DNA of 64,000 nt from Hybos culiciformis. Lineage: Eukaryota; Arthropoda; Insecta; Diptera; Hybotidae. Each line of letters opens with the position of its first letter. The stretch's first letter is position 1. The notes below the pieces were generated by a model. The model was not told the DNA's origin, did no database searches, and saw only the letters and a list, made by a program, of their open reading frames with translations. Position numbers and translations under genes: made by a program. The stretch lies in NCBI GenBank assembly GCA_964007475.1, contig OZ023275.1:3534001-3598000 (forward strand). The letters are read 5' to 3'. Of this stretch, positions 1 through 12,100 are shown piece after piece.

Positions 1-2
1 AA

Positions 3-146
3 AATTCTTTATTTGAAGGTCCGATGGCACATCTGTTTCATCGAGTTCATGAGAATTCTTATGTTGCACATGTGATAAGCTTTGCATTAAGAATAGGACA
101 ATTTAGAGACTCAAGTATTGTTGAAGAATTAGCAGATTTATTCTAG
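3..146 (+). CDS. Alkaline phosphatase, C-terminal end (partial, last exon)
   Basis: The open frame runs in from the left edge and stops at TAG 144-146, giving 47 residues. It contains GPMAHLFHRVHE followed by SYVAHVISFALRIG. This matches the end of metazoan alkaline phosphatases, where a GP-AHL-H-V-E segment and an AHVM-A helix follow the last zinc-binding histidine region. The enzyme is a secreted or membrane-bound zinc/magnesium phosphomonoesterase. No splice acceptor is visible before the frame, so the exon continues beyond the window. After the conserved helix there are only about 16 mostly polar residues (QFRDSSIVEELADLF). The hydrophobic tail needed for GPI attachment is absent, so this form may be soluble, or another 3' end may exist. 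The gene faces the minus-strand gene that ends at 1570. Family assignment is firm; the paralogue cannot be named. Confidence 0.85.
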   Translation, partial: NSLFEGPMAHLFHRVHENSYVAHVISFALRIGQFRDSSIVEELADLF

Positions 147-1569
147 TAATTTTAAATAATTATTACATTTCTTTTCCTATTTTTTTCTTTGTTTGGTTGG
201 AAAACGGAGATAGTGTTAGTATATTTTTATAGATGAACTTTATAAAAAGTTAGGTACACCTGATATTAGTTTTGAACGTAAGAAGTAGAACTAGTTATTT
301 ATAAACGCAATACCTGTACTACCAAGTAAATTGTACTTAATAATTTTAGTTAAATGGTATTATTGTTAGTTTTAAGTTCTAATAAAAATAAAATCTCGCA
401 CAAATAAAGGCTGTTGGTTACATAAAGAAACAAGTTTTTGTATTTTCTCAGTCTATATTTTGCAGTTTTAACGTATCTTGGACATTGGCGTTAAGTTTAA
501 TTGGCAAATTTCAAGAAATTGAATACGACAAAATCATTCACATGATTTCATTCAGATTAAAATCAAAATTCATAATGTTTTCTTAATACTAGGTATTTTA
601 TTTATTATCGCATCTTAAAAGAAACCAAGAGTTATATTTTTAAAAGAAATAAGTAACACAATAATGTTTTTTTTTTCACTTTATTTATACATAATACATA
701 AAAATATTTTTTGATTATATAATAAGGTATGTATTTGTATACAAATATAGTAATAAGTTTTATTTTTATGCATTATTACTGGATATTTCATTATAATTTT
801 ATATTATTTACAAAAGATAAAAAGGAAAAATATTCAATATTTTTATCAACTATACTACATGTCTGGAGTTTGTTTTGTTACACAGTTGAATTAACAGCGC
901 CTCTAACAGTGAAACCTTACGTGTATAAAAATAAATAAATTATGTTTTTTTCAGGCTTAAATACAAAATATTCTCTTCTTTTTAACTAGCAGAGTAAATA
1001 AGTTGGTAAGAGATTAATCAAAAGAAATTTATTGCTATACAACAAACATAGTAATGATACTGGGCTTTACATATTTTATTTCCGAAGTTACATATTCATA
1101 AATGATTTCTTTCCAGTTATTAAGAATTGTTTTCGAAAAAAAATAATTTGAGCACAAAATAATTTGGAAAATTATAGAAGCGTTTAATAAAGTCGCGCAG
1201 CAAGCTAGAATTATATCAACCTAAAGCAACGAAATTTGGTTAAAATTTTAATAAAAATTTAATTGGAAATTGAAATGTGGAAATGTAAAAAGAAATTTTT
1301 AATTTTACAAAATTTGTATCTACTCGTATGTACGTGATACACACATACGGAAATGTTGGCCTCAAAATCTCTCCAAATATTAAAATGTCAAAAATATCAT
1401 TTCAGTTTGCCCTAATAATAAATGTAGATTTCATAGCCGAACAAGGAATATTATACGTCTCTAACTCTCTTATATTCTAATAAAAATATAAAAATAAATA
1501 TGATTTTAAAATTGATATTGTTATGATAATAGAGAAAAAAATATTTATAAAACAATTTAAATAATATTA
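147..1569. other. Intergenic region between convergent genes
   Basis: AT-rich spacer between two tail-to-tail genes. It should hold the 3' UTRs of both. A 69-codon open frame at 729-938 (+) is mostly F/Y/I/L from AT-rich codons and looks random. No RNA gene, transposon end or tandem repeat was recognised. Confidence 0.6.
381..408 (+). promoter_or_regulatory. Polyadenylation signals for the alkaline phosphatase gene
   Basis: Three AATAAA hexamers lie at 381-386, 387-392 and 403-408, about 240-260 bases after the stop codon. In AT-rich DNA such hexamers are common, so the cluster and its position are the only support. Confidence 0.45.
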
Positions 1570-1756
1570 TTAGGCATTTTGTTGAATGAGACTTTCAAAT
1601 TTAGCGATTAATTGATGCGATGATATAGCTTCTTCATTTGGATCATCTATTAACGATGCTAGAGATACAGCCGGGCGTATACCACCTGATGCTCCAGAAT
1701 AACTGTGGATATTATGGATTGGACTACGATTTCGTTCATATGGTGATGGTGTCGTC
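1570..1756 (-). CDS. AKAP2/MISP-like gene, last coding exon
   Basis: Read on the minus strand, the exon follows acceptor TTTTAG (intron 1872-1757, 116 bp), starts with one base of a split codon, and gives 61 residues to TAA at 1572-1570. It begins TTPSPYERNRSPIHN and ends LIAKFESLIQQNA. The ending is a short amphipathic helix after an acidic linker (SLIDDPNEEA). The split codon AG|G joins it in frame to the exon at 1995-1873. The first half is rich in Ser, Pro and Arg and is probably disordered. The exon is certain from frame and splice sites; its function is not known. Confidence 0.8.
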
Positions 1757-1872
1757 CTAAAATTAAATATAATTATCTTTTTTGATGATTTAATTTATTT
1801 CTGTTATTGAACTAAATATTTTTTTTTTCTAAATTACGAACAGAAAAAGTGTAAAATGTAATGTAAGCTTAC

Positions 1873-1995
1873 CTAGGTGAAATACTATTTGAATTTGTTG
1901 TATCACATAATTCGCTAATTGATTTAGATGATCTCAATTTCCCGGGAGAGAAGCAATGTTCAACATCTGAACCATCATCATCAGATTCCAGATTT
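1873..1995 (-). CDS. AKAP2/MISP-like gene, penultimate coding exon
   Basis: This is a 123-bp exon between acceptor TTTAG and donor CCTAG|GTAAGC on the minus strand. One base completes the split codon GA|A, 40 codons follow, and two bases are carried to the next exon. It encodes NLESDDDGSDVEHC, an acidic patch, then SPGKLRSSKSISELC, a basic and serine-rich stretch that looks like a phosphorylation target. Both flanking introns are short (83 and 116 bp), as in insects. No catalytic motif is seen. Confidence 0.8.
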
Positions 1996-2078
1996 CTAAA
2001 TTATAAATAAAATACATTTTTTTTATTCAGTAAATTAAATAAATATACATAATTATTATAAAACGTTATTAAACTTAC

Positions 2079-2833
2079 TCATTCTCAATAGAGTCCAACA
2101 AATCTGGTTGTGACTGTCTTATTTTTCGCAATCGTTTTAATTCACTTTCACGACATTTCAAATCTTTCAATTCTCTTTGAATTTTTTCCTCAACTGGAAT
2201 AAAGCCACGTCTCAATGGTTTACCGTCGACATCACGTTCTATGATAGGTGGGGTATTTGGAATGCCAATAAATTGCCTTGGATACTCAGGGTTATCATTT
2301 GGTGAATTTGGTCCATTACTAATTTTACCCCTAGATGCGATAAACCTTTGCATCAAACCTTTTTGCGCGGGCCCAACATGAATACGCCGCGGTGGTCCCG
2401 GTTGTTGATAAATTTGTGGAGTAGACATTGCACGTGTTAGTACTTTCTGTGTGTGTGGAATGGATGTGGCAATCACATTATAGGTATTTGGTCGAATATA
2501 TTTCGTTTCAATTGACTTTTTTACATTCGGAATATCGTTTATGGGACTTGAAGATGCCGATATGCCAGAATCATCTGAATGATGACCATCTAAACTTTCT
2601 TTGCTATTAACACTTGATGCTAATGAAGGCGTATCTTCTTGGGAATGTGATGGATGTGATGGTGTAGGTGAGTTACTAGTGGTACTATCAATTTCATCCA
2701 ATAACGAACCAATATTGCTAGTGTTACCTCCATCACGTTCATTTTGGAGACGTTGCATTTTTTCTCGTAGCTCACGTTCACGACGTGCAACCTCATTTAT
2801 TTCCTCTTGGATTCGTTTCAGAGGATCGTCTTT
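2079..2833 (-). CDS. AKAP2/MISP-like gene, main coding exon
   Basis: The exon is 755 bp on the minus strand. It starts in phase 0 after acceptor CATTACAG with KDDPLKRIQEEINEVARRER and ends at donor GAATGA|GTAAGT. An internal ATG at 2758 is probably not the start, because the frame and the charged helix continue upstream of it to the acceptor. Numbered from the 361-aa model, residues 8-40 form a charged coiled helix. Residues 45-110 are Ser/Pro/Asp-rich, with DDSGISASSS resembling a phosphodegron. Residues about 217-246 (PVEEKIQRELKDLK, then CRESELKRLRK) form a second helix that resembles the PIE-EI...REEELRR pattern of the AKAP2/MISP C-terminal region. By analogy it may be an actin- or cortex-associated adaptor, but the family call is tentative. 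A simple coiled-coil adaptor is the alternative. Confidence 0.8.
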
Positions 2834-3009
2834 CTGTAATGAAAAACAAAATATATACTTTAGAAATTATTATTTTAATATAAATTTTCAAATAGTTGTC
2901 GTTTTTTCCTATATCATAAGAATATTAAATTCAACTTATTTTGCTCATAGTATGTATATTATACATTTTTTATTTTCGTAATCAGATAGAGATAAAAATA
3001 TTTAAATTT

Positions 3010-3165
3010 AAAAGATAGGACTTAAGTTTAAAAATTGATTATACAGGCCAGAATATACCAATATTCAATAATATTATATGTATCTTAAAAGATTGGACTA
3101 AAGTTTAAAAATTGATTGAAGTTAAAAATTGATTGCACAGCCAGAATATTCCAATTTAATAATAA
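3010..3165 (+). repeat. Diverged direct duplication (about 65-75 bp unit)
   Basis: Two similar units start at 3010 and 3087. Each begins AAAAGAT-GGACT-AAGTTTAAAA and each ends CAGAATAT-CCAAT followed by ATAAT. The second unit has an extra internal copy of AAAAATTGATTG. It is a local, partly decayed tandem duplication. Confidence 0.65.
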
Positions 3166-6100
3166 TTCCAATTCAGTTTTTTCCAAAATTATACAAATAA
3201 AATCTCTTTATCTTTATTACAGGAAGTTAGTTAAACATAGTAGTGCGAATAAAAGCAATAAAGAAAATTGTTAAACTGATTTATAGGTCAAAGTTAATGA
3301 ATTTGTAACAGTATATGTATATTTGTTTACTTTTAGGCTTATTTACGGTCTTTGTAGAGGTCTTCTTTATGAATTTATTTAAAAAAAATATTTTTTAAAA
3401 ATATGTTGCAGTAAGATATATGTATATAAAAAAAATTATGAAGTTTTAAATTACTTTCTGTTCAGTCAGGAGTGAAATCAGATAGACATGATGGCAGCAT
3501 AAGGTAAATTTATAAAATTATGAAATTGATAAATTCTAAACTCAAAGGTATTAAGTTTCAGAATCAGGCATATAAATATAATTGTTTTTGAGTTTATGCC
3601 AATGACAATATACTATATTACTAAGAATATAAAATCTATTCAGTTAGTACTGCAGTCAAATTAATAATAATAATTAAATTTAAAATTCATTTGACAATTT
3701 GATTATTTGAACAATATTTCAAAAAAAGGGTGTTTAAAAAAAATTACCATCAGATATACAATATTTTATAACACAGATCTGTTATCTAAACTTTAAAGCC
3801 AACAACTATAAAATTTGTTGTGGGAAATTTCGAACCAAGAAACATTTTTACTTATATCTTTATCAATCATACTCTTAGATGATAGTAACTACCAGTACAT
3901 AAGTGACAGTATGTTTTGTAGTATAGTAAAATCTATTCTAAAATATTAAATAATTAAAATTTTAATTAAAAAAAATTATAATTTAAAATTTTATCTTATT
4001 AAACTTAAATTATAAATTAATTTCGCACATTTTAAGTTTTCTATTTAACTTAATTTTATTTTGGTAACATATTTCAAACTGCTTTTATTAACTCTGCTAT
4101 ACGTTAGCATCATACATTAACTCTTAGTATATTAACTTAAAAAAAAAAAACATAAAATTATGTAAACATTATAACAAGCAATTTATTTATTTTAATCACC
4201 TTATTTGTTCAAAATAAAATTTAATTTCATTTGAATTGTGTAATAAAATTTTTTTTTTCTTTTTTAAATTTATTATTTTGGGACCATAGAAAAATTGGTC
4301 CATCATCAATTCTTCAAAAAAAATATCTTAATATTTTTTTTTACGTGGATTTCTTAAGAATTTATATGTAATGTTGTTCTTTAAATTATTTCTAATACAA
4401 CAAAGTACAAACCATCATATTCATATAAAATTATATAAATTGTCTTATTTTTTCGAAATTATTTTAAAATCTAAATTCAAAGTATTTTAATGTAATTCAC
4501 AGTTCTTTGATTTAACGCATAATTACTTCATTTAACAGTCTTAAGCTTTAAGAAAACTGAAAGTTTTTATAATGCCTTAATGTATATGTATGTATATTTG
4601 AAATATGGGACCCTTATAATTTTTTCAGATTATTTAAAATTATAATTTTTATAAAAAGAAAACAATATTATTATTTATTTTACCAAACCTCATTTGAATT
4701 TCCGACCAAACAAAAATTAGAAGGCATAACAAATTTATCATTTCACTTTTTCGTGGCAGAATAGTTTTCTAGTTAATAATAATAATAATAATAAAAATAA
4801 AAATAATAATATAATTGAATTTTCTTTAACTCTTAGTTAGTGTTTAAAAATTTTCATAAATTTAAATATATAAAATTTTGTTTTGACCTGTTTCTTAGAA
4901 AAAAATAAAAAATAATAAAACATTGACATGTAATTAACCTAAATTACTGGGTTGGTTTGTTGTTGAAAATATGAAAATAACAATCAAACAATGAAATTAC
5001 CTTTATAGATTGCAAGTTTTCATTAGTGTCAGCAAAAAAAAAAAAAAAACTAATGCTTTTTTAACTTTTATTTTTATTATTGAGTAAGCGTTTTAAAAAT
5101 TATTAGATATACACCTAAAAGAAATAAAATAAAGCATTATTCGTTAATCTTCTAAAAAATAATTTTGTTGACAAGTTGGATTAAAAATTATTATTCAAGA
5201 GCTCTGTTTTGTTTTGATTTATTTATTTTTATTTTTTTTGATAGAAACAACAAAAATTTTATAAGCAGCATAATTGTTTTGATTCTATGAAAAGAAACTT
5301 CATGAACTCCAGAAGGCTACTTTTGAGATATTTTATTTTTAATAATTAATAAAACATCAAAAATTAATTTAAGTAATTTTCCCGCTAAACTTTTAAACGA
5401 ATAGTCATCATAGGAACTTAAAAAAAAAATTATAGGATTAGTATTATTTCACGATATTTAACTAAATTTGGGCAAAACTGAGCTTACGGATTTCAAGCGA
5501 TTGTTTTATTAATTTTCCGAAGATTACATTGCCTCAAATTTATTTAAAATGTTCAAGTGAACTTCAGGGATTTTTATATTCCTCTCATCATCATGTAATG
5601 TTGTCATTGGAAGCATAATTAAATGTTTGTGCAAATGACTCTCCATATTAGCAAAAAAAAATGTAACTCTATTATACTGAATATCGAATATGTATCTTGT
5701 ATCTAAGAGATAAGGCGCATTGAACTATGTTATATTGTAAATTATAATTATAATTTTTTATTAAAAAAATAATGTGCCTAAAATTTTTTTAATTTGCTAA
5801 AAGCTTGTGAAGCTTTTTTATGTATTTTCTTGGAATATTGTCTTTTAATGTGTTTTAAGGTAATTCTTTTTTTTTTTATACAAATTATTTTAAAGATTGC
5901 CTCAAATTGATAATTCTTTTTTTTAATGCTTCAAAAAAAAAAAAAATTGTAAAACAATAAAATAAACTAAGAAAGATAGCATCTTCTTAATTTTGCATTC
6001 GTCAAATTTTCTATGAAGTGGAAAATTTACATCTTGTGTATAATTAGGAAATAACAAACTCGAGATTAGATGATCGCTAATTTGGGAAGTAATTCCTATA

Positions 6101-9100
6101 CAACTTAATTACACATCTAGTACTTTACAATAGTTTCATATCCAAATATAAGTCAGTATTTGTCAGCTCGGACGAGAAAAAAATGACACGGACATCATAC
6201 ACAAGTGTTCATATATTTTGAAGTAATAAAATCAAACAAAAATCGAAATCAAATTTTCTTTATCTGTGAATTAGCATAAGCAATTTCATTAAAGTAAAAG
6301 CTGCTGCCAAAGTATAAAATTATATACTTATGTAAAATAACTAGATTTTATTCATTTAGTTTTTTGTTTATGTACCTACATAGAATTTGCATTTTTTGCT
6401 CATATTTTCCCAAACAGATAATTTTTTTTATTTTTTTTTTAAAGTGAACTTTAATTTAATTGTAAAAAACTATTCAAAAACCAAAAGAAAATATGTAAGC
6501 GATTCAAGATTAGATACAATTAAATTAATTAAGCATATTTTTCTCAAAATAAGAAAGTTCAAATTTCAAGGGATATATTTTTTTTTTTTAATTTACGGTT
6601 TACATTTTTTTTTTTGTAACAAAACGAAATAGTTATAAAGATCATGGGAAAATGAAAATGGAAAATATATTTATTTTATTTTTTTTAAATAAGTATATTA
6701 TTGAATTTAAAGATTTTAACTTTTCTATGCAATTAAAAATATGTAGAAAGTTAATTAGGTGCACTTTTTTCTTTGAAAGAATTTTTAAATTATAATAAAA
6801 AAACGAAAACGAAAGTTATGTTAAATCACTGATTCAAATGTTTATCATCTTTTATAATGTTATCAAAAAAAATTAGAAAAAAAAATCCCACAATGTAAGG
6901 TTTTATTTCTTATGATTTTATAGAGAATATATTTTTGGTACTATATATAAAGTTATTTAAATGTACTTAAAGACTTGTCATATGATTGTTTGTACAGTCA
7001 CAAAATTATCTCTCGATATGTAGTAAACTATCTCTTCATAATATAAGTATGTGAAAAAAACTACTTGTCTATTGGATTGCGTTATGGAAAGAAACATTCC
7101 AATTACACATCGCGTTAGGTTAATTTTCCTTGTAAACTAAGAAAAAAAATAAAAAGAAAGAAGATAAATACAAGAAAAATTATAATAATTATTTTCTTTC
7201 TGAACATATTTCATAAATTTTTATTTAATTGGTTAAATTATTGCTTTTAGAAAAATAATAATTATAAGTTATGTAGGAATATTGAATGGCAGAGGTGAAA
7301 AACCTATTTTGTTTTTATATTTTTATTGAACTTCTTTTCGTTATCTTAAAAGTATGTTTTAAAGTTATTCCTAAAAGACTTTAAATCTTAAGGCACAAGA
7401 ATTTTTATTCTATTTGATTATTGCAAAATTAACTTTCATTAAAAGAAAATAACGATTTGAAATTGGGCTTAACGTTTATAAGTGACAAGATTAAACAAAT
7501 TATGTTAAAAATATTACAGTCATACAGAAACCTATTTATATATTTATTTACACTAATTTATCAATTTAGCTATAATAAATTTTATTTTTAAGTATTTCAA
7601 AAATTTCTGAGAACATTATAATGAAGAATATATAAATGTTTGAAGAAAGTTTATTGTAAAAGAAAAAATAATTTGAAAAGTTTCTGTCTTAAGTTTTTTG
7701 TTTTCGTGAATCGTGACGGATATTATTGTAAAATTCTTTTGAAATATTAAATATTTTATTATAGTTTATGTATTTTTGTCCCAAAAAAAAAAAAATTATA
7801 TTTCCCAAAAATTGTATTTTTTTTTATAATGAGCCCTAAAAAATTTTATAAATATATTTTATAAGTCGTGTTTTAATATTTTCCCGTAGAGAAAGTTGAT
7901 GAGCAAAAAAAAAATGTTGTAATCTTTTAACAAGAGTATTTAAACGTCACGTAAGATTTCAGTTAATATCTATAAAGTTTTAGATGATTTTCATTAATAT
8001 TATATTTAATTGGAATAGTTTAAATGTTATTTTAAATTGGATGAGAAAGAATTTGATATATACTTGGTTTAAAAAATAAATTTTTACAAGGTGTGGTAAC
8101 CAAGTCATTTGGTTTTCTTTTTTAATCAAATTAATTGTTTTAGGTAATAAATAAAATTAATTTATTTCAATTTCATTTTTCAGAATATAAATTATAGAAT
8201 CGATATTTTATTTCTTAAAGTTTTCATAATTAATTTTATATTTCTAAGTTTTTATCTTTTCTTATCCTTAAATTTATTCTATCTTATAAATTGATCAAAA
8301 CCGCATAATCAAAACCATTTAAAAAATTCCATTGATGTGAACTTATTTTATGCAAAAATTTATTATAATTTTATTTTTTTATTATCTTATTAAAAAATGA
8401 TAGCATACTTTTCAGAACACATTTCTAATAGCATCTCATGTGTATATAATATATTTATAATTGGTTCAAATAATTATACATGTCAATGATTAACTATGCT
8501 GGGTATAAGAATTCAAAAAAAAAAAAGAAATACATTATTTCTTTTTTACATCTAGGCAAATAATAATAACTATAATTTTATTGATTTCTTAAGGTTGCCA
8601 AAAAATTATTATATATAAATCATAACCTTAAAAGATTTTAATGATGATTTATATTTTTCCAAACTATCATAAGCTATATTAAAATTATTTTGAAATATTT
8701 TAAAATATTTTAAAATACCACACATTATACGCAGATGAAATCTGAAATGCATCATAAATTTATTATAAATTGCTTTAAAAAAATTAATTAAATCATTTTA
8801 ATATATAAGGTTATTTTTAATTCTAACTCTATGATATCAATAAAATTATAAAAAAAAAAACAAACAGAAGCTACACACATAGGGGTTATTTTATTATGGT
8901 TTTATTAATTTTTATGGTTTTATTTATTTTCATGAGCATTGAAAAAGTAGTTAATTTTTAAGAAAAGGTGTTAAAATACAGCATTCATCATACGTAAATG
9001 TTTAATTTTTTTGAAATATTTTACAACAATCAGTAGTAGTTATTTGAATATTAAAGTTTACATAATATTCGTTTTTTTTTACATATTTTTGGTTGGATTT

Positions 9101-12100
9101 TGTTTATTTGGCTCATGAATATTATAAATTAATTTAAAAACTACATATACATATGCTATTTGCCCAAATTATTTTTGCCAAATATGGATTGAAAAAAATA
9201 TATTAATTTTTTGGTAATTGAAATTTTGAAATATTAGGTATTATGTACAATAGACAAATTTAAGATAAAAGATAAAAAAAATTTGATCTTTTATTATGAT
9301 GGTAACTTTTCCCTACAAAACTTATTGAATCGTTATTTTACTGTATTTCTCCATTATTTTATTCCGATAGCTTCTCATTACAAACCATCGGCTAGTTAAA
9401 GATTGTCGACTAAGTTAAAGATTGTATACAGAACGATTTGAGATCTTTAATGTGCTTTACCGAAGCTGAAGGTTTTTTATCTACCAGTATAAAAATCACA
9501 TTCTTTTAGTTTCTTTATAATATAAAACCTAAATGAGGCAAGAAAATGTCAAAATTTACGAAATAATACAAGTTATATGTTATATTTTCGTCAACAAAAA
9601 AAACTAAATCAAAAATTATGATCACTTATATCCAACATAATTTTTTTTTTGTCTTAATCCGTCCTTGGAGTAAAAATAATACATATTGCATATGATTAAA
9701 AAAAAAAAAAATTATATTATTATGATGAATTTAAACGTAATTCTTTAAAGTTATACGTATATACATATTTAGTAATATAAAAAGAGATATAATTATTTAT
9801 TACAACTTTTTTTTTGTTATTATCATATGCGTGCATCGAATAACTACCACTTTTAAGGTTCATTTTTCCACAAAACATGAAATAAAAAATAAAAAAAAAC
9901 AATATTATGCTACATTGTGTAATGAAAAAAAAATAAAAAATAAAATGAGATAATCATGCGCTGAATTAATTTATAAAAAAAAAAAAATTGTACAATATAA
10001 AAATGATGGTTCACATATAAAGAAAAGATAATAATAAGCCCAAGTTAAGTTAACATTGAATTAAAATAAAAATGTACTATTTTTATTTACGTATTTATAC
10101 CTTATTTTCATTTTGTTCTAGTTTTACGCATTTATTAAAATTTTATTATAATATAAAATTTTCTGTATAAGAATTTTTCATCTTTTTGATTTTTTAGCAC
10201 ACCTCTTGAAGGCGGAAAATTCTTGCATGCTAATTTTGCATTATATAGGTATACTTGTCATTGAATTTTCTTCGCTTTAAAAATATAATTATATTAGTCA
10301 CTGCACTCAAGGGAAAATTTTATTTCCTTATGCGAAATTGTACAGAATGAAAGTTCATTCTATTACCGCCAAATTACCTAAGTCATATTTATAACACAAA
10401 AGATTTTTTCTTAATTATAAGAAGTTATAAATAAAAATCATAATCATAATTATGATATTGTGAAAAACTGTTTTCTAAATAAAGGCTGTAGAGCTCTGAA
10501 AAGACTTAAAAGTCTTCAGGATGAAAGACTTGATCATCAATATTATTTTACTATTAGTTTTTTTGCACGCGATATTGAGTTATTGCGCTTAGATTCGAAA
10601 CTCCTATAATTATCGTATACGTTTTTATTTTTTTAACTAAAAAATTTTATTTTCTTTATATTATTGAATACAAATATGACCTGATATTTTATAAAATTCT
10701 GTTGTACTAAATGTGGTAAATAAGCTTATCTTGCGCGTAAATATTAAAACAGATGTATAAATATATTAAGAAAAAAAAAATTTAAAATTGATCAGTATTT
10801 TTGTGCTATTAATTTAAATTAATTTTAATTTTTAATCAATTTTTATTTTACTATATAATTTAATATTGGATAACTTATTTATTTCAATCGGTTACATTAC
10901 AACATAAAAAGTTAAATATAATGGCGTTTAGCATTAACTCTAATAAGACTTCCATTTACTTGTATGTGCTTGGCAAAGACCTAAAATAAACAAAAATTTA
11001 GCAATTGAACTTAAACTTTTTTTTTTAGGATTAGGTTTTTGCTAAACCAAGACTTCATTTTTTGTCACGTTAATATGGTAGGTTCTAAATTAAATACGAT
11101 GAAAACTGGCCAACTTCAGAAATTGTTAAGACTTCGGATATATACAAAACCAAATTATTTTTTATCAATTTACTTGTCTTATTGAATAAATAAAAATAAA
11201 ATCGATTATATTGTGAAATTCTATATAATCTAAAACTCATTATAAGGGTATTTAAAAAAATATTTCCGGTTGAATCGGGTTTTTATTTTAATCTTTAATA
11301 TATAAAAAAAAAAAAAAGTTCATGGTAATGTAATTTTAAACTTTTGTAAAATAACAGTAAGAGAGCTCCTATGGTATAACATTTCATAATAATGTATTCT
11401 TTAATTGTTTGCTTTTCTTCAAACAGCATTAAAAAAAACAAAAACAAAAATAGTAATCTAAAACCAATTCTATACTAACAGAAGAAAATGTTAATTTTTA
11501 TATTTTCTAACCGCATTAAATTTCATTACCATTTTCTGATATCATTATAAATATATTCTTTTTTTTTATATATAAATTCTATCAAAAATATATTAGGTAA
11601 AATATAGATGAAGAAAAAAAAAATCCATTAACAAAACTTGACCTATTCCCTGTTTTATAACTTCCTCAAAAAAAAAAAATAATAAAAATTACAAAGAGAA
11701 TGAAAAAAACAAACACAAGAAATAAGAAACACTTTAAGTAAATTAAGAAGTTGGAAATATAATATTATTAGAAGAAATTTTAACTGTACATAAATTTTCT
11801 TTGAATTTCATCTTCTTATAAGATTTTAATCATTGTATATATATAAAATCATCACATTTAGTGCGAGTTAAAAGAATATACTGTGTGTACTGTGTATTAT
11901 ATAGTTTCTTTGAAAAATATATACATGTATTATGTTGTTAAAAATTGTCTTTTCCCAATATTCCACTGCTTTCACAGTCTTTATTACATATTAAAAAAAT
12001 TGAGAGCTTACATAGATTTAATTTTTATTATTTTAAAGCCCAAGCTTCGCAAACTTAAGGAATATAGTATAATTAAATTTTTTCTTCTCCACATCATATG

